Shown: positions 1-9,791, counted from the first letter of the stretch. The stretch: 64,000 nucleotides of DNA from Streptomyces mirabilis (GCF_039503195.1 NZ_JBCJKP010000001.1:7750001-7814000), one strand, 5' to 3'. The notes: generated by a model from the sequence alone, not told the origin. Translations and numbers: made by a program.

Positions 1-780
1 GCGCGGTTCCGGCGGTGGCGGGGTGCCCGGGCGCAGCGGCCAGGCCAGCAGCATCCCCACGAGGAAGCCGACCACGTGGGCCTCGTACGCCACGGTTCCG
101 GCGGTGGAGACGCCGCCGCCGGACGAGTACACCGCCTGCAACGCGAACCAGAAGCCCAGCACCAGCCACGCGGGCAGTCGCAGCGGCAGGAAGACCAGGA
201 ACGGGACGAGCACCCAGACCCTGGCCCTCGGATAGAGCACCAGATAGGCGCCGAGGACTCCGGCGATCGCTCCGGAGGCGCCGATCAGCGGGTCGGTCGA
301 GTCGGTGTTGAGGTACGCGAAGCCGTACGCCGCCGCGTAACCGCACGCCACGTAGAACACCGCGAACCGCACATGTCCGAGGCGGTCCTCGATGTTGTTG
401 CCGAAGATCAGCAGGAAGAGCATGTTGCCGAGCAGATGCAGCCAGCTGCCGTGCAGGAACATCGCGGTGAGGACCGAGAGCGGCGGCGACTTGTCGTACG
501 TCGGCGGCCCCACCAGACACCCGGGGCCCCCTGCCCCGACGCCGACGTCGCCGGTCGGGACCAGGCGGGGCAGTTGGTGGTGGAGCAACTCCTGCGGCAC
601 CGCGGCGTAGTGCTCCAGGAACGCGTGCAGATGGCACAGCTGGGAGAGCCCGCTGTCACCCGCCACCGATCCCGCGAGGCCGGGCGTGTAGAGGAACACC
701 AGAACATTGGCGGCGATCAGCGCATACGTCACATAGGGCGTGCGGCGCACCGGGTTCACGTCATGGACGGGGATGACCAC
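1..780 (-). CDS. Rhomboid family intramembrane serine protease (3' end beyond window)
   Basis: Polytopic membrane protease that would cleave transmembrane substrates inside the bilayer. 260 codons are visible and the frame runs off the left edge. I see the family landmarks: an HLLGNM segment (His115, Asn119), the GASG nucleophile motif (Ser169) and a late EAHVVGF segment (His235), which together give the Ser-His dyad and oxyanion Asn. Several hydrophobic helices lie between them. A roughly 60-residue soluble loop with paired Cys follows the first helix. The start is GTG at 780, the first start after an in-frame TAG at 787-789; the ribosome site is weak. The natural substrate is not indicated by the neighbours. 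Family assignment is firm, function beyond that is open. Confidence 0.9.
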   Translation of the reverse strand, partial: MVIPVHDVNPVRRTPYVTYALIAANVLVFLYTPGLAGSVAGDSGLSQLCHLHAFLEHYAAVPQELLHHQLPRLVPTGDVGVGAGGPGCLVGPPTYDKSPPLSVLTAMFLHGSWLHLLGNMLFLLIFGNNIEDRLGHVRFAVFYVACGYAAAYGFAYLNTDSTDPLIGASGAIAGVLGAYLVLYPRARVWVLVPFLVFLPLRLPAWLVLGFWFALQAVYSSGGGVSTAGTVAYEAHVVGFLVGMLLAWPLRPGTPPPPEPR

Positions 781-904
781 GAGGAACTAGTGCCCGGGAT
801 ACGCCGGGTGAATCCGTGAACGGCCCCGCCCCCGCATCCGTATGTCTCCTCAACCGCCCGCGCCGCGACGAAGACGCGACGCGAGAGACGTGAGGACACA
901 GGCG

Positions 905-1240
905 ATGAACGACCGAGTTACTCCTCCGATGCATGCCCTGCCCGACGGCGAGGCGGAAATCGCCCTGGTGCTGCACCTCCCCTGGGAGGACGTCGCCGCG
1001 CTCGGCCAGGAGGCCGGACGGCTCGCGGCGCGCATGCAACGGCCGGTGACCCTCGACGAGGCCGTCAGCCACCGACTGCGCTCCGCGCGGTCGGCCGCCC
1101 ACGCCAAGCCGCCCACCACGCAGCCCGCGGCCGTCACCGCGTCGGCGTCGGTGTCCTCGCTTCCGGCGCGGCCGCCGGCCGAGCAGGCGCGGCAGGCGAT
1201 AGACCGGATCAACGGGAACGCGGGACACGAGTCTGCGTAG
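905..1240 (+). CDS. Conserved Streptomyces small protein of unknown function
   Basis: 111-residue protein. The first 60 residues are ordered and acidic/hydrophobic (ALPDGEAEIALVLHLPWEDV, then a predicted helix with Q-P-V-T-L-D-E-A). The C-terminal half is Ala/Pro-rich and ends in a short helix EQARQAIDRING. The ATG at 905 has a good GTGAGGA ribosome site; the upstream in-frame ATG at 842 lacks one, so I use 905. No transmembrane segment or known catalytic motif is visible. I recognise the type as a recurring Streptomyces hypothetical but cannot assign a role. Confidence 0.7.
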   Translation: MNDRVTPPMHALPDGEAEIALVLHLPWEDVAALGQEAGRLAARMQRPVTLDEAVSHRLRSARSAAHAKPPTTQPAAVTASASVSSLPARPPAEQARQAIDRINGNAGHESA

Positions 1241-1276
1241 ACGCGTAGCGGTTGAGTGTTGACTGCGGACGCTCTG

Positions 1277-1347
1277 TGGCTGGTCGCGCCCACGCGGCGG
1301 AGCCGCATATGTCTCACAGCCCCGCGTATGTCACAGCCCCGCGCCCG
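1277..1347. repeat. Dispersed intergenic repeat, copy 1
   Basis: The stretch starts TGGCTGGTCGCGCCCACGCG and ends in a double CACAGCCCCGCG motif. A near copy lies at 24014-24067. Both sit between genes. Streptomyces genomes carry many short intergenic repeats beginning GGCTGGTCGCGC, so this is probably a member of such a family. Confidence 0.6.
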
Positions 1348-1362
1348 TTCGGGGCGCTCCAC

Positions 1363-2751
1363 TTACGCGGCGTTTTCGCGTACCGCCGTCACCGCCTTGC
1401 GTGCCGCGACCAGGATGGGGTCCCACACGGGTGAGAACGGGGGTGCGTAGCCCAGGTCCAGGGATGTCATCTGTTCCACCGTCATGCCCGCGGTCAGCGC
1501 CACCGCGGCGATGTCGACCCGCTTCGCCGCGCCTTCGCCGCCGACGATCTGCACGCCGAGCAGCCGCCCCGTGCGGCGCTCGGCGAGCATCTTCACCGTC
1601 ATGAGGTCCGCGTCCGGGTAGTAGCCCGCGCGGCTGGTCGACTCGATGGTGACGGCCTCGAACCGCAGGCCCGCCCGGTGCGCGTCCTTCTCGCGCAGCC
1701 CGGTGCGGGCGATCTCCAGATCGCAGACCTTGCTCACGGCCGTACCGACGACACCGGGGAAGGTCGCGTACCCGCCGCCCACATTGGAGCCGATGACCTG
1801 CCCGTGCTTGTTGGCGTGCGTGCCCAGCGCGATGTGCCGTTCGCGTCCCGAGATCAGGTCGAGCACCTCGACGCAGTCGCCGCCGGCCCAGATGTTCTCG
1901 TGTCCCCGCACCCGCATCGCCAGGTCGGTGAGCAGCCCGCCGTGCTCGCCCAGGGGGAGTCCCGCGGCCCGTGCGAGCGTGGTCTCGGGGCGTACGCCGA
2001 TGCCGAGCACGACCACGTCCGCCGGGTACTCCGCGTCCTCGGTGGCCACCGCGCGGACCCGGCCCGCGTCCCCGGTGAGGAGCTTGGTGATCTCGGCGTC
2101 GTTGACCATGGTGATGCCGAGGTTCTCCATGGCCGTGTGCACCAGGCGGCCCATGTCGGGGTCGAGGGTGGACATCGGCTCCTTGCCGCGGTTGACGACC
2201 GTCACCTCGTACCCGCGGTTGATGAGCGCCTCGGCCATCTCCACGCCGATGTAGCCCGCGCCGACGACCACCGCGCGACGCCCCTCGGTCGTCGCCAGTG
2301 TGTCCAGGAGGGCCTGGCCGTCGTCCAGGGTCTGCACGCCGTGCACGCCCGGAGCGTCGACGCCCGGCAGGTCGGGGCGGACCGGACGGGCGCCGGTCGC
2401 GATCACGAGTTTGTCGTACGAGGTCCACTCCTCGGCCCCGGTCTCGAGGTCGAGCGAGCGGACGCGGCCCCCGGCGACATCGATCTCCGTGACCTCGGTG
2501 CGCATCCGCAGGTCGATCGCGCGCTCCCGGTGTTCCGCCGGGCTCCGGGCGATCAGCCGGTCCCGCTCGGGGACGTCGCCGCCCACCCAGTACGGGATGC
2601 CGCAGGCCGAGTAGGAGCTGAAGTGACCGCGTTCGAACGCCACGATCTCCAGTTCGTCGGGCCCGCGCATCCGGCGTGCCTGTGACGCGGCGGACATGCC
2701 CGCCGCGTCACCCCCGATCACGACCAGTCGCTCCGTACGGCTCATGCTCAT
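1363..2751 (-). CDS. FAD/NAD(P)-dependent oxidoreductase, CoA-disulfide reductase/NADH oxidase type
   Basis: 462 residues, the normal length for the single-cysteine branch of the pyridine nucleotide-disulfide oxidoreductase family. The FAD-binding GGDAAG motif is at residues 13-18. The redox Cys50 sits in the diagnostic SYSACGIPYW motif. The NAD(P)-binding VVVGAGYIGVEMAEAL motif is near residue 160 and the second FAD motif IWAGGDCVEVLD near 290. The C-terminal dimerisation domain is complete. Members reduce CoA disulfide or other persulfides, or oxidise NADH. Which substrate applies here cannot be read from sequence. Start is ATG 2751; ATG 2745 is an alternative. It lies just upstream of the DUF4349 gene's 3' end but is separately spaced. 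Confidence 0.85.
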   Translation of the reverse strand: MSMSRTERLVVIGGDAAGMSAASQARRMRGPDELEIVAFERGHFSSYSACGIPYWVGGDVPERDRLIARSPAEHRERAIDLRMRTEVTEIDVAGGRVRSLDLETGAEEWTSYDKLVIATGARPVRPDLPGVDAPGVHGVQTLDDGQALLDTLATTEGRRAVVVGAGYIGVEMAEALINRGYEVTVVNRGKEPMSTLDPDMGRLVHTAMENLGITMVNDAEITKLLTGDAGRVRAVATEDAEYPADVVVLGIGVRPETTLARAAGLPLGEHGGLLTDLAMRVRGHENIWAGGDCVEVLDLISGRERHIALGTHANKHGQVIGSNVGGGYATFPGVVGTAVSKVCDLEIARTGLREKDAHRAGLRFEAVTIESTSRAGYYPDADLMTVKMLAERRTGRLLGVQIVGGEGAAKRVDIAAVALTAGMTVEQMTSLDLGYAPPFSPVWDPILVAARKAVTAVRENAA

Positions 2752-2778
2752 GCGAACACGCTACGGGGACCGGGCATT

Positions 2779-3765
2779 TCAGTCCTCGTCGCCACCCTCC
2801 TCGCGCACCGGCGGTGCCACCGGCAGCGAACCCGCGCCCGCGGGAGCCGCTTCGGCCCCGGGCCGGCGCGGCTGCCCCGTGCGGGCGAGCCGCAGCCACA
2901 GCGCCAGGAGGAGCCCGGCGCTCAGCAGGAACGGGAGCACTACGCCGAACACCACGGCGATCCAGCGCAGCATCGTGACGAACGCGTCCCAGCCGCCCGT
3001 CAGCGCGTCCACGAAGCCCGGCGTGCCGGACTTCTTCGCGGCTTGCTTCAGCGGGGTCTCGGAGAGGGAGAGCGTGATGGTGGCCAGGCCGGTGCGGTCC
3101 TTCAGGGACGCCTGCTGGGCGAGCAGGGCGTCGAGGTCCGATTCGCGGGTGCTCAACTCGCCTTCCAGGGCGACCACATCGCTGAGCTTGGTGGCCTGGT
3201 CCATCAGCTCGCGGACCCGGGCCACGCTGACGCGCTGCGACTTGACGCGGCTCTCCACGTCGACGACCTGGTCGGTGACGTCCTCCGCCTTCGCCGTCCG
3301 CTCGACGACCTTCCCGGTGCCCTCCAGGGAGGAGAGCACCGCGTCGTAGCGGGCGGTGGGCACACGCAGTACGGCTCGGGTGCGCTCGCGGCCCCCGCCG
3401 TCCCGGGTGGTCGTCTCGTCGCCGACGTAGCCACCCGCGTCGACGGCCGCGGTGCGGGCGGAGTCCAGCGCCTTGGGCACGTCCTTGACCTGCAGGGTCA
3501 GCGAGGCGGTGCGGATGATGTGGCTGCCGGCCGGCACGGATGTGCCGGTGGCCTTGGACGGGTGGGCGGACTTTGCGCCGCCCGCGCCCGAGGCGACACT
3601 GTCCGCCGCGCCCGGGCGGGCGTTCTCGGCGCCCGGCGCGGCCGCCTTGTCGGCGCTGGAGGCGGAGCCACCGCCGGCGGCGCCGCAGCCCGTCACCGCG
3701 AGGGCGGCGGCGAGAACCATCCCGGCGAAAACCGGGCCCGTTCGTGCGGAACGTCGTGTGTGCAT
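2779..3765 (-). CDS. DUF4349 family lipoprotein
   Basis: 328 residues. The N-terminus is a lipoprotein signal (basic start, hydrophobic stretch, lipobox LAVTGC). A Gly/Ala/Ser-rich linker follows, then the DUF4349 domain, which includes a long coiled coil (roughly RVKSQRVSVARVRELMDQAT). A single transmembrane segment near the C-terminus (about 265-295, VVFGVVLPFLLSAGLLLALW) is followed by a basic and acidic tail. The architecture suggests an envelope protein anchored at both ends. I start at ATG 3765 so that the protein begins directly with the signal sequence; an upstream frame extension to 3879 would bury it. Function is unknown for the family. Confidence 0.8.
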   Translation of the reverse strand: MHTRRSARTGPVFAGMVLAAALAVTGCGAAGGGSASSADKAAAPGAENARPGAADSVASGAGGAKSAHPSKATGTSVPAGSHIIRTASLTLQVKDVPKALDSARTAAVDAGGYVGDETTTRDGGGRERTRAVLRVPTARYDAVLSSLEGTGKVVERTAKAEDVTDQVVDVESRVKSQRVSVARVRELMDQATKLSDVVALEGELSTRESDLDALLAQQASLKDRTGLATITLSLSETPLKQAAKKSGTPGFVDALTGGWDAFVTMLRWIAVVFGVVLPFLLSAGLLLALWLRLARTGQPRRPGAEAAPAGAGSLPVAPPVREEGGDED

Positions 3766-3944
3766 GTGGGCGTACCCCCGTGGCTGGCGACTGCTGACCT
3801 TCCTTCGACGCCGGGGCCGGGCGCGACGTTTGCCGGATCCGATCCCGATGCGGTCACGGTCGGGACTCGCGCAGGGCACCGCCGTACCGGACGACGGCTC
3901 CGGGTCCCGGCGGGCCTGCCGGCGGGGTCTGAGAAGGTGGAGTC

Positions 3945-5405
3945 ATGCGCGCACAGGACAGTCGTACGGGTACGGGACAGGTCGTCGTCGTCGGGGGCGG
4001 CATCGCCGGTCTGGCCGCCGCCCACCGCCTGCTGGACCGCGGCGCGCGGGTGACCGTCCTCGAGGCGTCGGACCGCGTCGGCGGCAAGCTCCTGCCCGGC
4101 GAGATCGCGGGCGCACGGGTCGACCTCGGCGCCGAGTCGATGCTCGCCCGCCGCCCGGAAGCGGTCGCGCTCGCCCGCGAGGTGGGCCTCGCCGACCGTC
4201 TCCAGCCGCCCGCCACCGCGACCGCCTCCCTGTGGACGCGCGGCGTGCTGCGCCCCATGCCCAAGGGCCATGTCATGGGCGTGCCCGGCACGGCCGCCGC
4301 CCTCTCCGGAGTCCTCTCCGACGAGGGCCTGGCCCGCATCGAGCGCGACGCCGAGCTGCCCCGCACGGAAGTCGGCGACGACGTGGCCGTGGGGGAGTAC
4401 GTGGCGGCACGCCTCGGCCGCGAGGTCGTCGACCGCCTGGTCGAGCCCCTCCTGGGCGGCGTCTACGCGGGCGACGCGTACCGCATCTCGATGCGGCTGG
4501 CCGTCCCCCAGCTGTTCGCCGCCCTCCGCACCCATGTCTCCCTGACCGAGGCGGTCCGTGAGATCCAGGCGAAGGCGGCCGCGGCCCAGCAGACCGGACC
4601 GGTGTTCATGGGCATCGAGGGCGGAGTGGGCCAACTCCCGCTCGCGGTCGCGCGGTCGGTGCGCGCGCGGGGCGGCGAGATCCTCACCGGCGCCACGGTG
4701 ACGGAGCTGCGCCGCGCCGGGGACGGCGGCTGGCGGGTGGTGGCCGGGGGACGCGTCCTGCACGCGGACGGGGTCGTCGTGGCGGTGCCCGCAGGCCCGG
4801 CCGCCGCCCTGCTGAGGGCCGAGGCGCCCGCGGCGGCCACCGAGCTGGCCGGTGTCGAGTACGCCTCCATGGCGCTGGTGACGCTGGCCTACCGGCGCGC
4901 GGACATCACCCTCCCCGAAGGGAGCGGTTTCCTGGTGCCACCGGTGGACGGCCACACCATCAAGGCATCCACCTTCGCCTCCCGGAAGTGGGGCTGGATC
5001 GCCGAGGAGAACCCCGACCTGCTCGTCCTGCGCACCTCCGTCGGTCGGTACGGCGAGACGGAGGTGCTGGGCCGCGACGACGCCGACCTCGTGGACGTCT
5101 CCCGGCACGACCTGCGGGAGGCCACCGGCCTGGCCGCCGAGCCCGTGGCGACCCGGGTGACCCGGTGGGACGACGGCCTGCCGCAGTACCCGGTCGGGCA
5201 CCACACGCGCGTGGCCCGCGTCCGCGAGCACGTGGCCAAGCTCCCGGGGCTCGCCGTCTGCGGCGCGGCGTACGACGGGGTCGGCATCCCCGCGTGCGTC
5301 GCGAGCGCGTACGCCGCCGTGGACCAGCTCGGCGGCGACCGCGCCGGACTGGAGGCGCTGAGGGCGAACCCGGTGCAGAGCCTGCACGGCGGAGCGGGAG
5401 AATAG
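3945..5405 (+). CDS. hemG: Protoporphyrinogen/coproporphyrinogen III oxidase
   Basis: FAD enzyme of the HemY/CgoX family. In actinobacteria it oxidises coproporphyrinogen III to coproporphyrin III in the coproporphyrin-dependent heme pathway. 486 residues, full length. The dinucleotide motif [16 protein letters not shown] is at residues 14-29, followed by the [14 protein letters not shown] FAD segment ([10 protein letters not shown]). The substrate domain motif [13 protein letters not shown] is near 170. The C-terminal FAD contact [20 protein letters not shown] is present. A GGTGGAG ribosome site precedes the ATG. The next gene, hemQ, follows after 4 nt, so the two consecutive pathway steps are co-transcribed and probably translationally coupled. 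Confidence 0.93.
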   Translation: MRAQDSRTGTGQVVVVGGGIAGLAAAHRLLDRGARVTVLEASDRVGGKLLPGEIAGARVDLGAESMLARRPEAVALAREVGLADRLQPPATATASLWTRGVLRPMPKGHVMGVPGTAAALSGVLSDEGLARIERDAELPRTEVGDDVAVGEYVAARLGREVVDRLVEPLLGGVYAGDAYRISMRLAVPQLFAALRTHVSLTEAVREIQAKAAAAQQTGPVFMGIEGGVGQLPLAVARSVRARGGEILTGATVTELRRAGDGGWRVVAGGRVLHADGVVVAVPAGPAAALLRAEAPAAATELAGVEYASMALVTLAYRRADITLPEGSGFLVPPVDGHTIKASTFASRKWGWIAEENPDLLVLRTSVGRYGETEVLGRDDADLVDVSRHDLREATGLAAEPVATRVTRWDDGLPQYPVGHHTRVARVREHVAKLPGLAVCGAAYDGVGIPACVASAYAAVDQLGGDRAGLEALRANPVQSLHGGAGE

Positions 5406-5409
5406 CCTC

Positions 5410-6141
5410 ATGAGTGACGACGCCCCCACCACCGAGTCCGGCAGGGTCCCGAACAAGGGCAAGCTGGCCAAGGACCTCAACGAGGTCATCCGCTACACCC
5501 TGTGGTCCGTGTTCAAGCTGAAGGACGTGCTGCCCGAGGACCGCGCCGGCTTCGCCGACGAGGTCCAGGAGCTCTTCGACCAGCTCGCCGCGAAGGACGT
5601 CACCGTCCGCGGGACGTACGACGTGTCGGGGCTGCGCGCCGACGCCGACCTGATGATCTGGTGGCACGCCGAGACCAGCGACCAGCTCCAGGAGGCGTAC
5701 AACCTCTTCCGCCGCACCAGGCTGGGTCGCGCCCTGGAGCCGGTCTGGTCGAACATGGCGCTGCACCGCCCCGCCGAGTTCAACCGCTCGCACATCCCGG
5801 CGTTCCTCGCCGACGAGACGCCGCGCAACTATGTGAGCGTCTACCCCTTCGTGCGCTCCTACGACTGGTACCTGCTGCCCGACGAGGACCGCCGCCGCAT
5901 GCTCGCCGACCACGGCAAGATGGCCCGCGGCTACCCGGACGTGCGCGCCAACACGGTCGCCTCGTTCTCCCTCGGCGACTACGAGTGGATGCTCGCGTTC
6001 GAGGCCGACGAGCTGTACCGCATCGTCGACCTCATGCGCCACCTGCGCGCCTCCGAGGCCCGCATGCACGTCCGCGAGGAGGTCCCGTTCTACACCGGCC
6101 GCCGTAAGTCCGTGGCCGAGCTGGTCGCCGGGCTCGCCTGA
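5410..6141 (+). CDS. hemQ: Coproheme decarboxylase (HemQ/ChdC, chlorite-dismutase fold)
   Basis: 243 residues. Converts iron-coproporphyrin III (coproheme) to heme b with peroxide, the last step of the Gram-positive heme route. It shows the family signature [14 protein letters not shown], with the tyrosine expected to form the reactive radical, and the proximal heme ligand histidine in [17 protein letters not shown]. The C-terminal [16 protein letters not shown] is typical. The gene starts 4 nt after hemG, with its ribosome site inside the hemG 3' end. Its TGA stop abuts the stop of the convergent peptidase gene, leaving no intergenic space. Confidence 0.95.
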   Translation: MSDDAPTTESGRVPNKGKLAKDLNEVIRYTLWSVFKLKDVLPEDRAGFADEVQELFDQLAAKDVTVRGTYDVSGLRADADLMIWWHAETSDQLQEAYNLFRRTRLGRALEPVWSNMALHRPAEFNRSHIPAFLADETPRNYVSVYPFVRSYDWYLLPDEDRRRMLADHGKMARGYPDVRANTVASFSLGDYEWMLAFEADELYRIVDLMRHLRASEARMHVREEVPFYTGRRKSVAELVAGLA

Positions 6142-7800
6142 TCAGGGAGCCTGGCGGGCCGTCTTCGCGTCCTCACGGGCGTGTGCGTCGTGCCGGGCGG
6201 TCTTGTCACCGTCCGGCGCCGCCGGCTCCGGCTCCGCGTGCGGGGCGCACGCCGCGCGCCGCTCCGGGAGGCGGCCCTCCAGGAGGTACGCGTCCAGGTA
6301 GCCGTTGACGCACTGGTTGGGGCCGCCCGCGATCCCGTGCGTCCCGGCGCCGCTCTCGGTCACCAGGACCGAGCCGGACAGCCGCCGCTGGAGCTCCACC
6401 GCCCCCTCGTAGGGCGTCGCCGCGTCCCGCTCGGCCGCCAGGATCAGGACCGGCGCCAGCGCGCCGGGCAGCGTCCGCACATCGAGGGGCTTCTGCCGCG
6501 GCACCGGCCAGTAGGCGCACGGCAGGTTCATCCACACGTTGTCCCAGGTCTCGAACGGTGCCACGCGCGCGAGCCGGGTGTTGTCCCGGTCCCAGGTACG
6601 CCAGTTCGTCGGCCAGGGCGCGTCGTTGCACTCCACGGCCGTGTACACCGCGTTGCCGTTCTCCGCCTCGGCCGACGCCTCCGGATGCGGCCCGGCCTGC
6701 TGGATCAGCGGCTTCGGGTCGCCCTTCAGATAGGCGGACAGCGCCAGGGCGCGCTGCGGCCAGTAGTCGTCGAAGTACCCCGCCGCCAGGAACGCGCCTT
6801 GCAACTGACGCGGCCCCACCTTGCCGCCCGCGGGCGCCGCGGCGAGCCGTGCCCGCGCCTTCTCGTAGTTGTGCAGCACCGCTTCGGGCGTGGTGCCGAG
6901 CGCGTACTCCTTGTCGTGCCTGGCGATCCACGCGCGGAAGTCCGCCCAACGGGCCTCGAACGCGACCGACTGGTCGAGGTTGTTCCGGTACCAGATCTGC
7001 CGGGGGGCGGGGTTCACCGCCGAGTCGAACACCATCCGGCGTACGTGCGAGGGGAAGAGCGTCGCGTACAGGGCGCCGAAGTACGTGCCGTACGACGCCC
7101 CCATGAACGTCAGCTTCCGCTCGCCCAGCGCGGCGCGCAGCACATCGAGGTCGCGGGCGTTGTTGAGCGAGGTGTAGTGCCGGATGCCCTGCCCGGAGCG
7201 CTTGAGGCAGCCGCGGGCGTACGCCTGTGCCTCCGCGATGCGCTCCTTCTTGTACGTCTCCGAGGGGTTCGTCGGCGACTGCGCGGGCCCCTTCAGAAAG
7301 CGCTTCGGGTCCTCGCAGGACAACGGGGCCGAGCGGTCCACACCGCGCGGGGCGTAGCCCACGAGGTCGTACGCGGCCGCGATGCGTTTCCACTCGGGGA
7401 GGAAGCCGATCAGCGGGAAGTACATGCCGGACGCGCCCGGGCCGCCCGGGTTGTAGACGAGGGAGCCCTGACGCGGCACCTTGTGCTTGGAGTTGCGCAG
7501 GTCCTTGCCGGTGGCGCCGGCGCGGCTGACGGTCAGTTTGATCTTCTTCCCGTCTGGTTGCGCGTAGTCCAGCGGCACCGTGACCGTGCCGCAGCGCATC
7601 GCGACCGGGAAGTCGTCCCCCTTGGGGCACGCGCCCCAGTGGATGCCGGCTTTCGCGGCACGGGCGGCGGCGACCACGGTGCCGCGCGCCTCGAGGGAGG
7701 CCGCGGGGTTCGGCCAGGCCGCCGCGCCGCCCGCGGGGGCGGCGACGAGGCCGCTCAGAAGCAAGGACCCGGTGGTTCCGTACAGGACGGCAGCTCTCAT
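6142..7800 (-). CDS. Secreted alpha/beta hydrolase, TAP-type tripeptidyl aminopeptidase family
   Basis: 552 residues with an N-terminal signal peptide (hydrophobic stretch, then an Ala-rich cleavage region). The oxyanion loop NPGGPGASG lies near residue 120. The nucleophile elbow GASYGTYFG puts the catalytic serine at about residue 236. The C-terminal TAP domain carries the Asp (ILAAERDAATPYEGA) and the His (GAGTHGIAGGPNQCVNGYLD). Family members remove tripeptides from protein N-termini or hydrolyse other esters and amides outside the cell. The start is ATG 7800, preceded by AAGGGGAT; an ATG at 7821 overlaps that ribosome site. The acidic/His-rich tail after the catalytic His is unusual but low-complexity. 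Convergent with hemQ. Confidence 0.87.
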   Translation of the reverse strand: MRAAVLYGTTGSLLLSGLVAAPAGGAAAWPNPAASLEARGTVVAAARAAKAGIHWGACPKGDDFPVAMRCGTVTVPLDYAQPDGKKIKLTVSRAGATGKDLRNSKHKVPRQGSLVYNPGGPGASGMYFPLIGFLPEWKRIAAAYDLVGYAPRGVDRSAPLSCEDPKRFLKGPAQSPTNPSETYKKERIAEAQAYARGCLKRSGQGIRHYTSLNNARDLDVLRAALGERKLTFMGASYGTYFGALYATLFPSHVRRMVFDSAVNPAPRQIWYRNNLDQSVAFEARWADFRAWIARHDKEYALGTTPEAVLHNYEKARARLAAAPAGGKVGPRQLQGAFLAAGYFDDYWPQRALALSAYLKGDPKPLIQQAGPHPEASAEAENGNAVYTAVECNDAPWPTNWRTWDRDNTRLARVAPFETWDNVWMNLPCAYWPVPRQKPLDVRTLPGALAPVLILAAERDAATPYEGAVELQRRLSGSVLVTESGAGTHGIAGGPNQCVNGYLDAYLLEGRLPERRAACAPHAEPEPAAPDGDKTARHDAHAREDAKTARQAP

Positions 7801-7920
7801 CGCGTATCCCCTTCGGCGCACGGCAGCGACAAAAGGGATGTTTGGTTCGTCAGTTGATGAAGTAAAGCACCTGGTGCCGGTGTCGGCCCCAATGACCCCT
7901 ATGCGCCCCCTCGGGCGCCG

Positions 7921-8709
7921 TCAGCGCTGCCGCTCGGGGCTTCGGTCGCGGTGCGCGAAGGCCGCGCGCAGCTCCGGCTCGTCGACGGCGCGGACGCCGC
8001 GTACGGCGACCGAGGTGAGGTACGTACGGTCGTCGCCGGTGGCGTCGGGGTGCCGGGCGAGGGTGCCGAGCAGCCGCTGTCCGGCCGGGGAGGCCCAGCG
8101 CGTGTACGGGTGGACCTCGATGCGGGCGATGGCGAGGCAGCTCACGGTGAGGATGAGCGGCAGCGAGAACCACACGGCGATCGGCACGTCGTTCTCGCTC
8201 CCCCGGGACTGGGAGGGCATCAGCACGGCGACGGCGCCGAGCGCGAGGACGGCCGCGGCGGCGGCCTGGACCTGGCGGATGGCGCTCGCGACGGTGGTGC
8301 GGGCGCCGTCGGGCACGGCGAGGCCCGCGGCGACGAGACGGTCGGCGAGGCGGTGTACGGAGTCCGCGGCGGCCGTGCTCGCCCGTACGGGCGCTATCCG
8401 GGACTGCCCCTGCGGACCTATCGCCCCTATCACCGAGCACTCCATCTCGTCGCGACCGCGCGGGTCCACGACGGTCGCCCAGCCCGTGTGCGCGAGCAAC
8501 AGCCGCCGCTGACGGGCCATCGACACCAGGGTCAGATCGGCGACCCGGGCGGGGCCGCCGGACAGGAACGCCGCCTCGTACAGCGTGAGGTGGTGTCCGC
8601 GCGCCGCGTCGGCGTCGACCGCCGCCGCGCGCACGGCGGCCAGGCACAGCCGAGTGCAGGAGATACCGGCCGCGGCCCAGGCCAGGAGCAGGAGGAGGAC
8701 CCAGAACAT
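7921..8709 (-). CDS. TIGR04222 domain membrane protein lacking a Gly/Cys-rich tail
   Basis: 262 residues. It has a hydrophobic N-terminus (MFWVLLLLLAWAAAGISCT), a soluble TIGR04222-type region with LTLYEAAFLSGGPARVADLTL, and two central membrane helices (AAAAAVLALGAVAVLMP and PIAVWFSLPLILTVSCLAIA). Its tail ends RAAFAHRDRSPERQR. Family members, as I recall them, often continue into a low-complexity Gly/Ser/Cys tail; the DNA after this stop does not encode one in any frame I read. It lies downstream of DUF4142 and DUF692 genes on the same strand. Function unknown. Confidence 0.72.
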   Translation of the reverse strand: MFWVLLLLLAWAAAGISCTRLCLAAVRAAAVDADAARGHHLTLYEAAFLSGGPARVADLTLVSMARQRRLLLAHTGWATVVDPRGRDEMECSVIGAIGPQGQSRIAPVRASTAAADSVHRLADRLVAAGLAVPDGARTTVASAIRQVQAAAAAVLALGAVAVLMPSQSRGSENDVPIAVWFSLPLILTVSCLAIARIEVHPYTRWASPAGQRLLGTLARHPDATGDDRTYLTSVAVRGVRAVDEPELRAAFAHRDRSPERQR

Positions 8710-8810
8710 GGCGTGTTTCTACGCGAGGAGCCCAGGTCGGCGCCACGGTATGCCCACGATATGGACGGAGCGTTGTGGCTCTGTGACGTTCCGGTGTCCG
8801 CCGGGGCGTT

Positions 8811-8843
8811 CCCCAAGGGGCGCCGCGCAGCTAGCCCTTGGGG
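8811..8843 (-). terminator. Hairpin at the 3' end of the DUF4142 gene
   Basis: CCCCAAGGG (8811-8819) pairs perfectly with CCCTTGGGG (8835-8843), loop 15 nt. It overlaps the last codons of the DUF4142 gene. No U-tract follows, as is common in Streptomyces. Confidence 0.45.
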
Positions 8844-9586
8844 CGGTAAGCGGCCGGGGGCAGCGGATAGGTTCCGGACGGGGTGACGGGGACGGGGCTG
8901 TCCGGGGACGCGATGGGACCCGGCGGGGCCGGGGAAGCCGTCAGCGGGGGCGGGCTCGCGGTCGCGGCGTCCTGGGCGAGGGCGTCGAAGTCCACGTACC
9001 CGGTGGCTTCGAGGACCTTGATGTGGTCGAGCACGGTGGTGTTCGCGTCGTCGGCGAGGTCCCGTACGAGGGAGTTGCGGGTGTTCGCGCGGACCTGGGC
9101 GACGACGGAGAAGACCTTGCCGTGCGCCCTGCGCAGGATGTTCGCGAACTTCTGGTCGTAGTCCGTGCCGTGCGCGGCGTCGAGCGTGGCCAGCCAGCCC
9201 CGCTGCTGGGCGTTGGGCTGGTTCGGGAGCTCGAGTCCGAGCCGTGCGGCGACGTTGCGGACGCGTGCGTCGAGGAATGTGTGGCCCTCGACGAGGTGCG
9301 CGCCCGCCGTCTTCACGGCCTGGGTGGTGCCGCGCTCCGCGGCCTGCTGGCCGGCGGGCAGCTCCCACAGCCCGGCGAGCCGGACCTTGGTGATGAACTC
9401 CCGGTCCAGTGCGGACAGCGGACCGAACTGCGTCGACACGGACTGGGCGTTCAGGGTGTCCAGGCCGGTGCCGGCGCGGTCCGCGTACGACCAGATCGGA
9501 AAGATCAGGGCGGCGAGGGTCGCGGTGAGGGCCGCGATGATGAGTCCTGTCCCACTGACCAATCCGGTGCGGTTGATGGATCGCAT
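8831..9586 (-). CDS. DUF4142 domain secreted/membrane-anchored protein
   Basis: 251 residues. An N-terminal hydrophobic segment (about 5-30) acts as signal or anchor. The DUF4142 helical bundle runs from LSALDREFITKVRLAGLWEL to about residue 205. The tail is Pro/Ser/Thr-rich, likely a cell-wall-spanning or extracellular linker. The family is ferritin-like in predicted fold, but I see no convincing metal-ligand set, so I do not infer metal binding. Start at ATG 9586 is fixed by a textbook AGGAGG 6 nt upstream; the open frame to 9733 has no such site. A DUF692 iron enzyme gene lies upstream and a TIGR04222 gene downstream on the same strand. Confidence 0.78.
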   Translation of the reverse strand: MRSINRTGLVSGTGLIIAALTATLAALIFPIWSYADRAGTGLDTLNAQSVSTQFGPLSALDREFITKVRLAGLWELPAGQQAAERGTTQAVKTAGAHLVEGHTFLDARVRNVAARLGLELPNQPNAQQRGWLATLDAAHGTDYDQKFANILRRAHGKVFSVVAQVRANTRNSLVRDLADDANTTVLDHIKVLEATGYVDFDALAQDAATASPPPLTASPAPPGPIASPDSPVPVTPSGTYPLPPAAYRPKG

Positions 9587-9791
9587 GGTGCCTCCTGTTG
9601 CGGCACCGCACGCTAGTGCGCTACGGGTGCGGGTTGGCATATTACTTCGGGCACTACGCCAACTGCCGTGCGAGGAGTAAGGGTTGCCGGGTGGGCGGAA
9701 GGCGTCGAATGGGGTGGTTAGCCCGGAGTTCATACCATCAGGAAGCCCTGGAAAACGGACGTCGGATCCAGTCGGACGGGGCCCGGTGTTA

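Noticed and set aside
3693..5489. 598-codon open frame antisense to hemG
   Set aside because: Long antisense frames are expected in 72% GC coding DNA. The composition is His/Arg/Val-rich with no family signature, and hemG on the other strand is certain.
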